A stretch of 64,000 bases of DNA, from positions 14,950,001 to 15,014,000 of the forward strand of contig BRKX01000011.1 in assembly GCA_026008535.1 (NCBI GenBank). The letters run 5' to 3'. Below, in pieces: positions 46,740 through 59,151 of this stretch. The DNA comes from Perilla frutescens. Its lineage: Eukaryota; Streptophyta; Magnoliopsida; Lamiales; Lamiaceae. A program made the position numbers and the translations under genes. Below the pieces are notes generated by a model, which had not been told where the DNA came from, ran no database searches, and was given only the letters and a program-made list of their open reading frames with translations. Position 1 is the first letter of the stretch. Each line of letters opens with the position of its first letter.

Positions 46740-47298
46740 TTATTTTATATATTTGTCAATTAAATTGTATTTATCATAGCTTTCAATTAATTAATGCAAA
46801 CAGCAAATGTAAATCGATGGCCACAATAATTTTGTTTTATTTTCTGAAATGTATATTTTTTTTCGTGCACCTAGTAATTAACTTAAGTTGCTCGCTGTAA
46901 TTACACACTATAAATCTGCACTATAGACATTTATATATTATATAACTATTATGAATGGTAATTTTTTTTAATATTGCAAAAATAAACGTCTTAATTTTAG
47001 ACTTTTAACTTATTAATTACAACAAAAAAGACGCGACGCAATGTGAGATTAATAATTTATTAAGGAAATAAACGAAACTGGAATTTTTTAATAAAGACTT
47101 TAATAAATTTATTAATTTTTATTTAACATTATTGGCACACGAATTGCAGTTACATAACAGTTGAATATTTTTAAATATTTAATTAATATTTTAATTGAAT
47201 AATATAGCTAAATTTAATGACCTCAGAATTACAATTTTTTTACAAAATTGCCATCAATCAATTTCAATTGAAAACCTTCTTTTTATATATAGTATAGA
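46740..47298 (-). other. Segment between two Helitron-type 5' ends
   Basis: AT-rich and non-coding. It ends at 47298 with a second Helitron 5' signature (minus strand TCTATACTATATATAAA, host A before it). It may be the true 5' end of the large Helitron or the remnant of a second one. Confidence 0.45.
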
Positions 47299-47749
47299 TA
47301 TTCTGGCAAATCCTGATTAATTGGTAAGATCATCATTTCAGAAAGGAAACAAGTCTGAAAATAATTAAGTTGGAATGGAAATTGGTACAACAGGCGCAAA
47401 AAATAAAAATAAAAAATAAAAAATCTTTTTCTTGTTTTAAATCCCACGTTTATTCTAATTAGTGAATTTTAGAAAAGGAATATATGCTTTGCGTTAATTA
47501 ATGTGGATTGCAGTAAATTAAGGCAAAATTATACGAGCGGATCCGTTTCGCAATTAATTCGATTTCGAACAAATTAAGCAACAAATCATATCACACTAGT
47601 TTTTACAGCATCAAGGGGCGTAATTACGTAATCAAACAATTCAAATTGTGAAATAAATAATTAATTGAATGTAAAAGGGCACATAATTGCCATACATAGA
47701 GTTGTTTTTTTTCCTTGATGGAAATTGCAATAATTTAATGTCTCTCTAT
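47299..47749 (+). other. Upstream region of the PMEI gene
   Basis: AT-rich, with no transposon terminus except the Helitron 5' end at 47298. It probably contains the PMEI promoter. Confidence 0.45.
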
Positions 47750-47756
47750 TATAAAA
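47750..47756 (+). promoter_or_regulatory. TATA box of the PMEI gene
   Basis: TATAAAA lies 73 bp before the ATG, in CTATTATAAAAGGAG. The spacing suits a short leader starting about 30 bp downstream. Confidence 0.65.
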
Positions 47757-47828
47757 GGAGCAGTACGTTGAACTCAAATAAAAAAACACACAGAATTACT
47801 TGCACAGCGTGAGAGAAAAAGAAAAAGA

Positions 47829-48323
47829 ATGGGTTCATTATTTGTGGTAATCTTTGTTGTTTCATTAGGTTTGTTAAGCAAATGCGAAGGTGATTTAATA
47901 GGTGATTTGTGCTCAAAATCGGATAACCCTTCTCTATGCAACCAGGTATTGAGATCGGACCCTCGGTCAGGAGGGTCGGATGCTCGAGGGCTGGCTGAAA
48001 TTGCGGTTGAAAATGCAGAATCGAGCACAAAGTCGGCCATAGACGTGGCTAAATCAGTCGTGAATGGTGGTAATAAAAATAATATCGATACGTGCATTGA
48101 GAACTTCAATAATGCAGTAGATAACTTAGAAGAGTCGAAGCCCTTGATAAGAAAGGGAGATAGAGGCAGCGTTAGTGATCTGCAAACCAAAGGATCTGCT
48201 GTTTTAACCGATCTTGATACTTGCGCTGATGATTTTCCCAACGAGCCCACTCAGTTGAAGCAAGCCACTGCAAGGGCCTACACCATTTCTCAATTGTTTT
48301 TGATCATTGTTAATACTTTTTAA
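47829..48323 (+). CDS. Pectin methylesterase/invertase inhibitor (PMEI) domain protein
   Basis: An intronless 164-aa protein starting at ATG 47829. Residues 1-20 form a hydrophobic signal peptide (MGSLFVVIFVVSLGLLS), so it should be secreted to the cell wall or vacuole. The PMEI fold is shown by four spaced cysteines after the signal: C28 and C37 (DLCSKSDNPSLC), C89 (DTCIENFNNAVDNLEES) and C132 (LDTCADDF). In the family these form two disulfides in a four-helix bundle that blocks pectin methylesterase or acid invertase; which target applies cannot be told. The usual length is 150-200 aa, so it is complete. A TATA box is 73 bp upstream. It is the only clear host gene here, 530 bp from a Helitron end. 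Confidence 0.9.
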   Translation: MGSLFVVIFVVSLGLLSKCEGDLIGDLCSKSDNPSLCNQVLRSDPRSGGSDARGLAEIAVENAESSTKSAIDVAKSVVNGGNKNNIDTCIENFNNAVDNLEESKPLIRKGDRGSVSDLQTKGSAVLTDLDTCADDFPNEPTQLKQATARAYTISQLFLIIVNTF

Positions 48324-49256
48324 TATTTAAATAATGCCCATCCCATCATCCATGTATCTGCAGCTTGGTTTTTCATGTCGGAAATATGAATGAGTTCTCA
48401 TATAATAACTTCACTAAATACATAAATAGATTTTCTTCTCCAGTTGTGTTCTTGCGAAATATTATTTCCCTCATCTCAAATCTTTTTATTTTTTAGCATA
48501 ATCTCAAATCTGATTCTCTAGAAATTAGTGCGGAAGCGGCACCGTTTTGGGCATTTGTTCTGTACCAAAAAAATCGAAAAATCAAGTGAAAGTGGCATCA
48601 TATTTGTTTAAACGCTGCGTTTAATGGTTTTGCCACAGCAGAGGATTGCTGTCCGAGGATTACGCCGTTTAGGGTTTCAATTTCATTCTGAATACAGACA
48701 CATATTTATAGATAGATAGGGAAGGTACGTAGAGATCAAATCCCCACCACATGCACAATCGACTCTCTCTCTCCGTCTCTCTCTTTCTCTCTCAAATCGA
48801 GTGGTACTTGTAATAAAAATACAAATATTAGGGTTTTTTTTTTTGATTGAGGTGTTCAAACCTCATGGATAGCTCCGCTGGATAACGAGCTTTAGCAATG
48901 AGTGAAAACAAAATTCATTTGCTGATTCATTATCACTAACTATAACAATAATAGTTTGCCACAGCAAACAATTTGATCGGTTATATTTGCACAAAATTCA
49001 ACACTTCCAAAATAATTCCTCCTCTATTATTCCTTTTCGGTATGTCCCCCAAAATTATAGTCTTATTCTAAATTGGGACTGTATTAAAACATTCTTTTAT
49101 TAATATAACCTTATTTAATATAGTATGAATGGAATTAATAAAGCACAAAATAAGGGCAATATATGATAATTGTGCATTCCCAATAAAGGTTCAATGTCTA
49201 TTTGTATAATTCATCATCGAATTTCAAAATTCAAAATAAGTTTATAAATTATCTCA

Positions 49257-49297
<41 letters not shown>

Positions 49298-49538
49298 AGA
49301 TTTAACATTTCATAATATATAATATTACTATTCTAAATTTATTATTTTATTAATTATTAACCATCATTTATTAATTTGTTGCAACTTTGGTTAATTGTAA
49401 AAGTATGTGTAAAAAGTATGTGAAATGATCATAATATGTGAGAAAAATGTGTGTTGATATGTGTTTGTTAATGGTGTTAGTTTTTCTATTCACAAAAGGG
49501 GCAATGTGAGTCATTTTAGAAAGTCGAGGGGGTTAAAT
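48324..49538. other. Intergenic, gene-like leader without a gene
   Basis: 48640-48840 has leader-like features (AGGGTTTCAATTTC and CT-rich runs), but no coding sequence follows. A TA run occurs at 49261-49292. Nothing else was recognised. Confidence 0.45.
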
Positions 49539-50297
49539 GTAACACCCTAAATTTTATAATTTAAAATATTACTATTTCTATTATTTAAAGCGGAAAATGA
49601 TTATCAATAATAATAGTTCAAGTAATATTTTTTTTTTCAATTAATCATGCTATAAATCTTAAGTAAGAAAATGTAGCACAATATATATATATATACATAT
49701 ATGTATACACTTAGATCAAAATATCTACATTTCATAAACTCCAATAAAATCCAAAAATTCATTTCGAAAAAAAACTCATAAGTTCTAAAATATAAAGTTC
49801 ATACTCGAACCATTGATAAAACCATAATGTTCAACTACTAGTTTAAGTTAGTACAGAAACCACGAATGAACACAAAATATCAAGTTCAAAATATATAGTT
49901 TACTGAAAGCAGCAAGTCCAAAAGTTCAAATTATTTAATTAACTAGAGCGTCAAAAGCAAGTTCACTCATTTCCTTCACGTTGTTCTAAGCTCACTAACC
50001 TGAAAATATTTAAAAATATGGGGTGAGCACTCTCAAAACGTACTCAGTGGTGAGATCGTGATCATTTCTTTCTATTTATCCAACTAAAACAAATCATTGG
50101 AATAATCGATTTTGGGTACTCTTATTCTGATTCTAGAATACATCTTGAACTGTGCACATATTCTGATGTGTACAAAACGCTATTCTATACATATAAAACG
50201 CTATCCAGATTCCATACACGATAATTCAAGTTTGGCTAAAAATATTTATATTTCAAAGATCATATATCACATACTTTTATTTCTAAGATAATAAATT
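49539..50297 (+). mobile_element. 5' fragment of a long LTR (same family as 2975-5922)
   Basis: It starts TGTAACACCCTAAATTTT and is collinear with 2975 to about 3730, including AAGCGGAAAATGATTATC, the GTGAGCACTCTCAAAACGTACTCAGTGG block and AAAACGCTATCC. Similarity ends at about 50297. Confidence 0.8.
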
Positions 50298-50961
50298 TCT
50301 AATACAAGAATGTGGATGAATGCTACTAAGGTTATATAGGCACAAAGTTTCTTCATTCAGTGGAAAAAACATGTTGACAAGGAACAACAAACATATTAAT
50401 TTAGAGATTGATATTTGTATTTGGCCTTGGAAGGGAGAAGTAAATGCTATTAGAGAGACCTACATATATTCAAAGCACAAAAACTTATGTAATTATAGCT
50501 CCTAAAACTATAATTCTTGTATTTTATAGTTTTTTGTTTAATCTTCAATCTCAATTTCTTATTCATGGATTTTATAGTTTTTTTGTTTAATCTTCAATCT
50601 TGAAAACATGAGAATTTAAAAATGAAAAAAAATCATAAATGGTCCAACAACACAGTCATATGTAAATATCGATATACAACACTTGGATCAACTATCAAAC
50701 AAACCCAACTATATTTAAATTAGATAGACGATATTGATTACCAAACATTTTTCACTATAGTTTCTTAATAAGATTTAGTATATGAATAATTATGATAATG
50801 TTGTAAAATCAGGCACCATAAATTAAAATTATGAGTATTTTATTTATATTTAAATTAAAGTATTTATGTATAATATTTATAAACAAAATTATATATGCGT
50901 ATTTATTTATATTTAAATTAAAGTATTTGTGTATAAGATTTATGAACACTATTTAAGATAA
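50298..50961. other. Intergenic, with a duplicated AT-rich motif
   Basis: ATTTTATAGTTTTTTGTTTAATC followed by CTTCAATCT occurs twice (about 50520 and 50570). No gene was recognised. Confidence 0.5.
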
Positions 50962-52079
50962 CTAGTGTATTACCTGTGCGATGCACGGATCTTGTATTAG
51001 GTTTTTAATTCAATACTTTTATTTAATAACAAATTACTTTACATGCATGGGGGTGTGTGTGTGTAATCTATGAATATTTACTAATGAAATGAATAAATGA
51101 TTTTATGTGATTCCTTGTTTTATATAAATTGTATTTTATCTACATGTAATTAATATACATAATATTAAACATATTTGGGTTCATCTATATTATATCTAAA
51201 AGTAAGATAGTCGTCGTAAATAGAAATGATAAATTTTTCCGCCTAAATTAATTTTCTAATAATAGTGATGTAATTATACATGCAAATAATTATGCAATTA
51301 AGTAATAAAAATTATAAAATTAATTAACGATATTGCAACACTAGAATAATGTACGTATATTACTCTATTTAAATATGTCAATATATATAATATATCTATT
51401 TATATTAGTGATAAATATATTGCATATCTACGCATATTATTCTTTGAGGATTAGTGAAGCTTCTTAGTATCTAATCATATATATTAATAATATATACCAT
51501 ATTTAATTACCTATTGGTACTAAATTTGAATAAATATATATACCATATCTATTTATATTATGAATATATGAAATATTATATAAATCTATTCATCCAATTA
51601 AGGCAATGCTTAAACAATTCGATTTAATTAATGTCCTAAACAATTTATGTAAATATTCACTCAATAGTCTGACATACTTTTTATATGTTCATAAGATAAG
51701 AAAAAATGGGTTATAGTCATTAATTATCAATTAATCAATGTATTCAATTCAATTATGATATAATGTAGTAACCGAAAATCTAATTATTTATATATTATTA
51801 AGACTTTAATTATAAAAACATATAATTATTGTAAATACATTAAGTACTATTCTGAAATATATTTGAAAATGTATAGACGGTATAGGTTGCATATATGTGT
51901 ATTCCCTGCCACTAGGATATGTGTGCCATATAAAAAATTTATTTTTAAAAAATAAATTTATTTTATTTTTGAGGATATGTGCTTGTATGTATCTTCCTTT
52001 GTCACTAGCTTATGTATAATCACAATCTACATATACATATAATTATATGCGCCTATATATAACAGATAATGCAGGTGGG

Positions 52080-52340
52080 AAAAAATATCGTTATACTGCT
52101 CATATCATATTGAAAAAATATCGAAAATACTGGAATTCATTATAAAATACCAAAATATCGATTTTTCGGTAAGATATATAAAATACCAAAAATACTTCAG
52201 TATACCAAAATTAAGGTATATTGGCGCATACTGGAAGTTTAGTATACCATCATATATCGATATACTGTAGTACGGTATGTATTGAAGTAACGATATGTAT
52301 CGTAGTCATACTAATATGTTGACATATACCGACACATCGA
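52080..52340. mobile_element. Possible degenerate hAT patch (GGTATA-rich)
   Basis: Many short repeats of CGGTA, ATATCGATATAC and AATACCAAAATA in both orientations resemble subterminal regions of non-autonomous plant hAT elements. No termini were defined. Confidence 0.3.
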
Positions 52341-53050
52341 TATACACTGAATTTTAATATATTTTTTATTAAGTTTTTACACATCCATAGTATAAGGCAA
52401 TGATATAATATATTTAGTAAGTTTATCATAAAAGTTTAGCAAAAACTGATATTTAATCTAATAATACCTATATTATAACTAAAAAATGAACAATTTAAAA
52501 TTAAATGTAATAACTAATAATTTTCTACTCTTCTTCAATCAATAAAACTAAAAGTTAAGATGAATAATCAATAAAAATTAAAATAAAATGATATATAAAT
52601 TATGAGATATGAAATAATTTCATTACAAATATATAACTTAGTAAGTTTATCTAAAAGGTTAGAAAAAATATGGTATTTAATCTAATTTATTACATAAATG
52701 ATGACTAAAAAAAAGTAAATGTAATAAATAATAATCTTTTATTTTTCTTCAATCTTTAGAATTTAAAGTTAAGATGAATAATGGATTATACAACAACATA
52801 ATATTAACAATGAACTAACCGAGATACATAGGTCATAATTAATCAATTAAGTTATGGATAAATATGTGGCCAAATAATATGAAGTTTTTTCAGAAACCTT
52901 GAAACTGTCAAATATTTATAAATTTTAATATTTATTTATAGTTTACTTTGAAATCATTTCTAATCTAATTTTATTCAAGTTACTTTTTTTTTTAATAATT
53001 TCGGTTTTTATTCAAGATGCAAATTGCTCTTCAATTCATGATTTATATTT

Positions 53051-53262
53051 GGGAAAAGGTGCAAAAATAACCATAACATTTACCTTGAGAGGCGGATTAC
53101 CCCATAAGGATTTTTTTGGAGCAAATACCACCCTAACGTTTCCCAAAACATGCAAATTCCCCATCCCCTGTCCCAAAATAGTATTTTTGTGCAAATACAT
53201 TTTTATTCATTATGTTTTTTAATCACTAACAAGTTATAACCTCACTTTAATTATATACCTAA

Positions 53263-53319
<57 letters not shown>

Positions 53320-53783
53320 GATTTTAGGTTTGTATCTTTGTGAATGAAATTTATTTTAAAATGTATGAAAAATGCATGTAACAAAAAATCAATGAGAAAT
53401 AAAATTAAATATAAAATTTCATTTACATGTCTATATATGCATGTAAGAAAAATAATATAGAATAATGTAAATAAATTATAATAATAATATACAATATATA
53501 AATACAGATGCATGTAATATAAATTAAATTCGAAATTTCATTTCCGTGCCTATTTTACTAAGCATTTCTTTTAGCATGGAAGTTTTCATGTATGCATGTA
53601 AAAATTATATATATATATATATATAGATATATATATGTGCACAAAAATACTATTTTGGAGGAAGGGAGGGGGAATTTGCACCTTTTGTTAAATGTTAGGG
53701 GTGATATTTGCTTCAAAAAAAAGACGTTAAGAATGAATTCGCCCCTTAAGATAAACAGTGGGGGTGTTCTTGCACCTTTTTCC
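53051..53783. mobile_element. Non-autonomous MULE with 9-bp target duplication
   Basis: It starts GGGAAAAGGTGCAAAAATAA and ends with TTGCACCTTTTTCC; the arms are similar for roughly 140 bp (both contain CAAAATAGTATTTTTGTGCA). The direct repeat TTTATATTT lies at 53042-53050 and 53784-53792. It contains an ATT microsatellite (53262-53319). No transposase. Confidence 0.82.
53262..53319. repeat. (ATT)n microsatellite
   Basis: About 19 uninterrupted ATT units inside the MULE. Confidence 0.95.
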
Positions 53784-53918
53784 TTTATATTTTATATATT
53801 GTGTGACTTTTAATTCAGCACGATAATTGAAGGAATACTTTTTAGTGTGATCATATTTAATAAAATTTTAAATATGCGTATCTCACTCTCACCGTGCATC
53901 GCATGGGTGCAATACTAG

Positions 53919-54851
53919 TTACCTTAAAACACATAAACTGTTGAGTCTTTTTTTTTTTGTTTTTCACACATTTTAAAATAATATAGTTTTAATAACATGA
54001 ACTTAACATTTATTTATTTTTTCACATGATTTTTAAATTTTGACACTTTAATCTTTTCAAAATCGATCAAAAGTTCATGTATTTAAAGATAATTTGGTAT
54101 TGTAAATGTACACATGAAAACCTTCGAAAGTCACATCAACTTTAGTTGACCGGAATTTGAAAATATATGAAAAATCAACCAAATGTTACGTTCATGTTAT
54201 TAAAACTATGTTTTTTAATATGTGAAATACCGAAATCACCCAAAAATTTATGTATTTTAAAGTAATTAATCCAACAATATTTTGTTAATTTCTCTTTGGA
54301 TAGACTACTTTAATTTTATAAATTTTTCTGCAATTAGAGCGCCTAACCAACCCAATACATGGAATGCTTAAACTATCATATTCTCGATATATGACAATTA
54401 GTTTAGATATTGCAAAAACATATTTTGTATTGTATATTTTGACAATAAATTAGTTTAGATTCTGTAAAGCCATATTTAGTATTGTCATATTCCCTTTATT
54501 GCAAATCTAAGTATATAATACAATATCTCTATCATTTAAATACCGCATAATTTATATTCCATTTCTATAAGTCTACACCATAATTCTACACCAAAATATA
54601 ATATTCCATAATATTTTCTATATAATTATTATTTTATAATTGCTAAACACATAATAATATATGTGATTTCATTTAATATGATATCTATCTATCTAAAATT
54701 AAATTCAACATTTCATAATCACCATTGAAACAAATCTATTGGAATTAATATCAAATAAAAACATTATGTAATTTTATCTAGTTTAATTTAATAATAGAAT
54801 ATTCTTCCCACAGATGATCATTTAATGTAATTTTATATATTTTAGTATTTT
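53919..54851. other. AT-rich intergenic stretch
   Basis: An inverted similarity exists between about 54050-54120 and 54165-54245 (CGATCAAAAGTTCATG against AAATTTATG-type parts), weak and not assigned. No gene. Confidence 0.4.
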
Positions 54852-54856
54852 TATAA

Positions 54857-57135
54857 TGTAGCATCCCACATTTACGTGATTTAAATTATTTCAATTATTT
54901 AATTGCTTTAAATTTAAGATTTAATTTATTTGATAATGCTCAACAAAATTAAATGGACTTGAGGAAGTCTGATATTGCGCCCCTAATTTAGAAGAGAAAT
55001 TTTAGAACTTAAATTTGGGCCTTAGAATTATTATTTGAGCTTGTTAAATACCTTCAAACTTACTTATTACATTCTTTCGAAATGCAAAGAATTTAATTTA
55101 TTTAAGGATAAATATGAAAAAAAAAACAATATCCTTTAAATTTATCTTTAAAATTTATTCATATGCTTATCTTTTTATTCTTAAAATTTATCCAATTTTT
55201 TTTATGATTATCTTCTAATTTTATTCTTAGAATTATCGTACCCTAGAAGCTTCCTAGCTACCCTTATTCGCATATAATGAAGCTGTCATATCCTATACGT
55301 TCTTCTTCAAGCAAAATCAGCAAGTCTCCAAAGTAAATCACCTACATAATCACCACTTTGCCCTCATGATCTTCAAAGTCATTTTCAAAGAAGGAAGACC
55401 AAAGATATTCACCAAGTAAGGTTTAACTCTTCCCCAGAATTTATCTCAATTAATTTCTAATATTGTAAGGTTTATTATTCCCTAATTCTAGAGACTCCAC
55501 CACAAGACCATAGCTAGTTAGTTCCTAATTAATACACACAAGATTATAAAAAAAATATAGAAAAAAAAAGCTTTACTCTCAAGTTCATAATCCACCAAGC
55601 ATATAATTTGATTAAATTCATTCTTAAGTACACACACCTGAACTTCATATGTATGAACTTAGTAACAGCTTCAAAATTTGGAAACTATGGAAAATCAGAA
55701 AAAATAAATAGAAATACATAAATTAACAAAATAGAACAGAAGAGAAGAGTCTTGGTCGAGTTTGCGTCGGATTTGGGGTCTTAGCCGGTACTGGGTCTTC
55801 GTCGTCGTTAATCGGTAGGTGGTATCTTTGATTGGGACGGCGGTGCCCGTTCACCGGAGTCTATAGAAGAAGAAATTGATGTATAGAATCTTGCTTTCAA
55901 ATTGGAGATATCTATTTATTTTGTTCTTGGTTTACTGTAGAGAGAGAAAGAGAGATACAGTGAGAGAAAGGAGAGAGAGTTGACTTAAATGTTTTGGAAT
56001 CCAATTGAGTTTGTCTCGTTTTTAGAAAGGAAGGGATGGGGGCTAATAGAAATTAAAACTCTTTGTATTTATGACCCATTTATTCTTAGAAATTACTAAT
56101 GATTCCAAAAGATTATGAACTCTAGATTTAGCTCTCTCATTTTATTTTAAACCTAAAATCTAACCTTAATTTTTTTTTAGAAAATAGATTTTGGCCAATA
56201 ATTTTATGTATATAAATTGATTAAATAAGCTCATAAATTTCTTATTTTCAAAATTTTATTTAATTTATAGTTGACTCAAATGATTTATTTAAAATTAATT
56301 ATTTTGAAATTAGGTGCGGCGCAATTAGGACCCTCGCCTACTTTGTGATTCTCTATACAATTTTACGTACTCGTTATTATCAGGTGGGTAAAATTATTAT
56401 CTTTGAAATAAAAGTATATGATATGTGCGTTTTGAGACAGAAATGTTTTTAATCCAACTTGAATTATCGTGGATGGAATATGGATAGCGTTTCATACGCA
56501 TAGAAGCGTTTTATATGCACCAGAATATGTCCTGTGCACAGTTCAAGATGTATTCTAGAATCAGAAGAAGAGTACCCTAAATCTATGATTCCTGCGATTT
56601 ATTTCAGTTGGATAAAATAGAAAGAAATGTCCATAATTCCCACCACTGAGTACGTTTTAAAAGTGCTCACCCCACATTTTTAAATATTTTCAGGTCAGTG
56701 AGCTGGGAGCGGCGCGATGGAAATGGGGGTGAACTTTCTCAAAATGTTTCCAACGCTTGACCTTAACTTTTGCACTAGTTTCTGAAAGTAAACTATTTTG
56801 ACCTTGATATTCTGTGCATGTTTAGCTGTTTTTGAACTAACTTAATGTAGTGGTTGAATATTATGGTTTTACCAATGTTCCAAATTTGAATTTAATATTT
56901 TTGAACTGATGAGTTACTTTTTGAAATGAACTTGGTGTTTATGAAATGCAGGTATTTTGATCTAAGTACATATATTTCTGAAAATATATGGTTCTATTTT
57001 CTTCTTAGGATTTCTAGCATGATTATTTTAGAAAGGAAAAAAAATAATTACTTGACCAATTATTATTGATAATCATTTTCCGCTTTAAAGAATAGAAAGA
57101 GTAACATTTTAAATTATAGAATTTAGGGTGTTACA
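54857..57135 (-). mobile_element. Solo LTR, inverted, 2279 bp, with target duplication TATAA
   Basis: On the minus strand it starts TGTAACACCCTAAATTC and ends GGGATGCTACA. TATAA flanks it at 54852-54856 and 57136-57140. It is collinear with 2975-5922: AAGCGGAAAATGATTATC, the GGGTGAGCAC...GTACTCAGTGG block, a CT-rich leader region, and the GGCGCAATTAGGACCCTCG segment. There is no internal coding sequence. Confidence 0.9.
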
Positions 57136-57140
57136 TATAA

Positions 57141-58720
57141 AATTTTTATTGTTGGTAGAATTTTATCTAATTTAATTGTGTTTCAACATTTGCATTTAGT
57201 TATTTAATTTATCATATATATAGAAAAATTAATATTAATTTACAACACATTTTTTTAAAATATAAAAGATATTACAAACAACATATAAAATGAAAAAAAA
57301 AATCTAATTCAAAAACAACAACAACAAATTTGAAAAACAAAAAGAAAATAAAAAAATAACGCTGAGGAAAGAGCGACGCCAACTTTGTCGTCCCTTTCAC
57401 CTCTGCTCCATTATCCCATGCAGTATAGCGTGGACGCTAGAGTAATTTTTCACGGCAAAAGGTCGTTTAGCGTCTCTCAAGTGGAGATGGTCTAAGGTCC
57501 AAAAGCAATTGTATTACAATCTTATTCATTGCAAAATGTAAAGAATGTGGAGAGAGAGAGAGAGAGAGAGTAGGTGAGTTATATATATGGCCGTAAAATA
57601 TAAGATTACATTGTCAACTACATGGTACATGATATTGTGCTGAAAAATGCATTCTAAACATGAAAAAACCTCAAGGCAGAAACGAAATGCAAGCAAAGAT
57701 AAGAAAAATAATATGTCAGAAGAAATAATAGATCTGAATAATGTGAACTAAGAGTATTTAAATATTTTATTACATCTTGTAACTTGCATGAGAGTATTGG
57801 TCACCTTAAATCCCAAGCAAAATTTAAATTTACAACACTTTATTCTGATAATTAATAATTAATTGTGCTTACTTCTAAAGTTTTAATTACAATTAAATTA
57901 AGCTTCTATGAGTACTATTAGATCATTTATATTAAACTCATAGTATTAATCATTTATATTAGAGCAAAGATAAATTAAATTAAGTTCATAATGTTTAATC
58001 ATTTATATAAATTATGACATTTTGTATGCGTTCCAGTGGCAATACCAATAGCTCACCAGTGGCAAATAAAATAAGGCATGTTGTTAAATGTATTGTAGGA
58101 AGAGAATATTATGGAACAAAAAAACATATTGATAGTTTTAATCATGCTACCTTTTCACCAAATGTGTATAGTAGTGAATTTGTATAGGAACAATCCAACT
58201 GCTACAGAAATGTAACTTATAATCCCACTGAAATTCATCAGATTACCATTCAATTGCCTTTGAGACATTAATTGGCTTAATGCTCAATATATGGATGGTT
58301 CTGGAGGAACATCATGCATAGTCATCGAGATTTGCACTGTTGATCAGAGGAATTGGAGAAGATGAAATTCATTTGTCTCCTACGATTGGGATGGGAGAGA
58401 ACACAAAATTTTGAGTCAAATTTACATGGATTGATTACATAATAGAGAAAATGAAGAGTTTTATTTAGCAAGAGATGGGATGAGAGAAACGAACCGTTCT
58501 TGAATGTTGTATTCGTTTCCCATTTTGAATGTGTTTTTGTTATAAAAGCTGCTCTCCAAACAACGTTTTGGAGGAAATGTTTATGTGATGCAACCCTTCC
58601 CTAAATTAAATTAGGGTAAAAAAAATAGGGGCATAATTGTGATTTATTTTTAGATAATTAACTTATTTATGAATTAACTAAAATACCCTCAATATTCTAA
58701 AGTCAGCATCTTCTTTTCTA
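57141..58720. other. Intergenic, AT-rich, with GA microsatellite
   Basis: (GA)n at about 57551-57570. 57360-57500 has a GC-richer patch ending CTCAAGTGGAGATGGTCTAA, a motif often seen at ends of small plant DNA transposons; the partner end was not found. Otherwise no gene. Confidence 0.45.
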
Positions 58721-58910
58721 GTGGTTGTAGCTCTTGTTTATTCTTTTCCTACGGCATCAACCGGTGCTGGCCTAGTTGGAACTACTTGTCCTCTTCATTT
58801 TCCTGAGCTAGGTAACCATTCTATTGGAGACATGGTGAGGAATAGACATAGCTCCCTGCCCTGCACGTCTTATCTTTCATTCGCGCTAACGGGGAGTTCC
58901 GGTAGGGATT

Positions 58911-59005
58911 GGGTGCAACACTTCTCAGTTTGGGCCTCATATTTATCCTATATACCATGTTCGTATGGTGGCGCGATGTTCTACGTGAATCCACGTTGGA
59001 AGGAC
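58911..59005 (+). pseudogene. cox3: cox3 fragment (mitochondrial origin)
   Basis: About 31 codons of cytochrome c oxidase subunit III (first transmembrane region, MFVWWRDVLRESTLEG) with no start. The sequence leaves cox3 right after LEG, where the gene should continue with HHT. Non-functional in the nucleus. Confidence 0.75.
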
Positions 59006-59151
59006 TAATTAGTGATCCCTGGGCCTACCTAACACAGATGTCCCTGAAATAGGGGTGGATCGGAAAGCTCAGGCAGTATTGCGCTATTTACCAGTAAGTG
59101 GTATTATTGGACTTATCTTTTGGTGGGAAATGTTCTTCATTTTAGATAATG

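Larger units (their letters stand above)
50962..53918. mobile_element. Segment bounded by two outward-facing Helitron 3' ends
   Basis: Left: A|CTAGTGTATTACCTGTGCG, on the minus strand a GTGC/GCAC hairpin followed by CTAG|T at 50962. Right: ACCGTGCATCGCATGGGT hairpin followed by AATACTAG|T, ending at 53918 on the plus strand. Both have the host A|T context. The interior is AT-rich and non-coding, with a hAT-like patch and a MULE. Typical Helitron 5' ends were not found inside, so these may be two truncated elements in opposite orientations. Confidence 0.5.

Noticed and set aside
48640..48840. A promoter/leader-like region as a gene start
   Set aside because: No coding sequence or splice pattern follows on either strand.
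50320..50505. A 61-codon frame after the LTR fragment
   Set aside because: No recognisable domain and the adjacent frames are equally plausible; left as intergenic.
53259..53513. A poly-Ile frame
   Set aside because: Translation of the ATT microsatellite.
58721..59008. A 95-codon plus-strand frame
   Set aside because: The cox3 match is in another frame; this frame is a shadow of organelle DNA.
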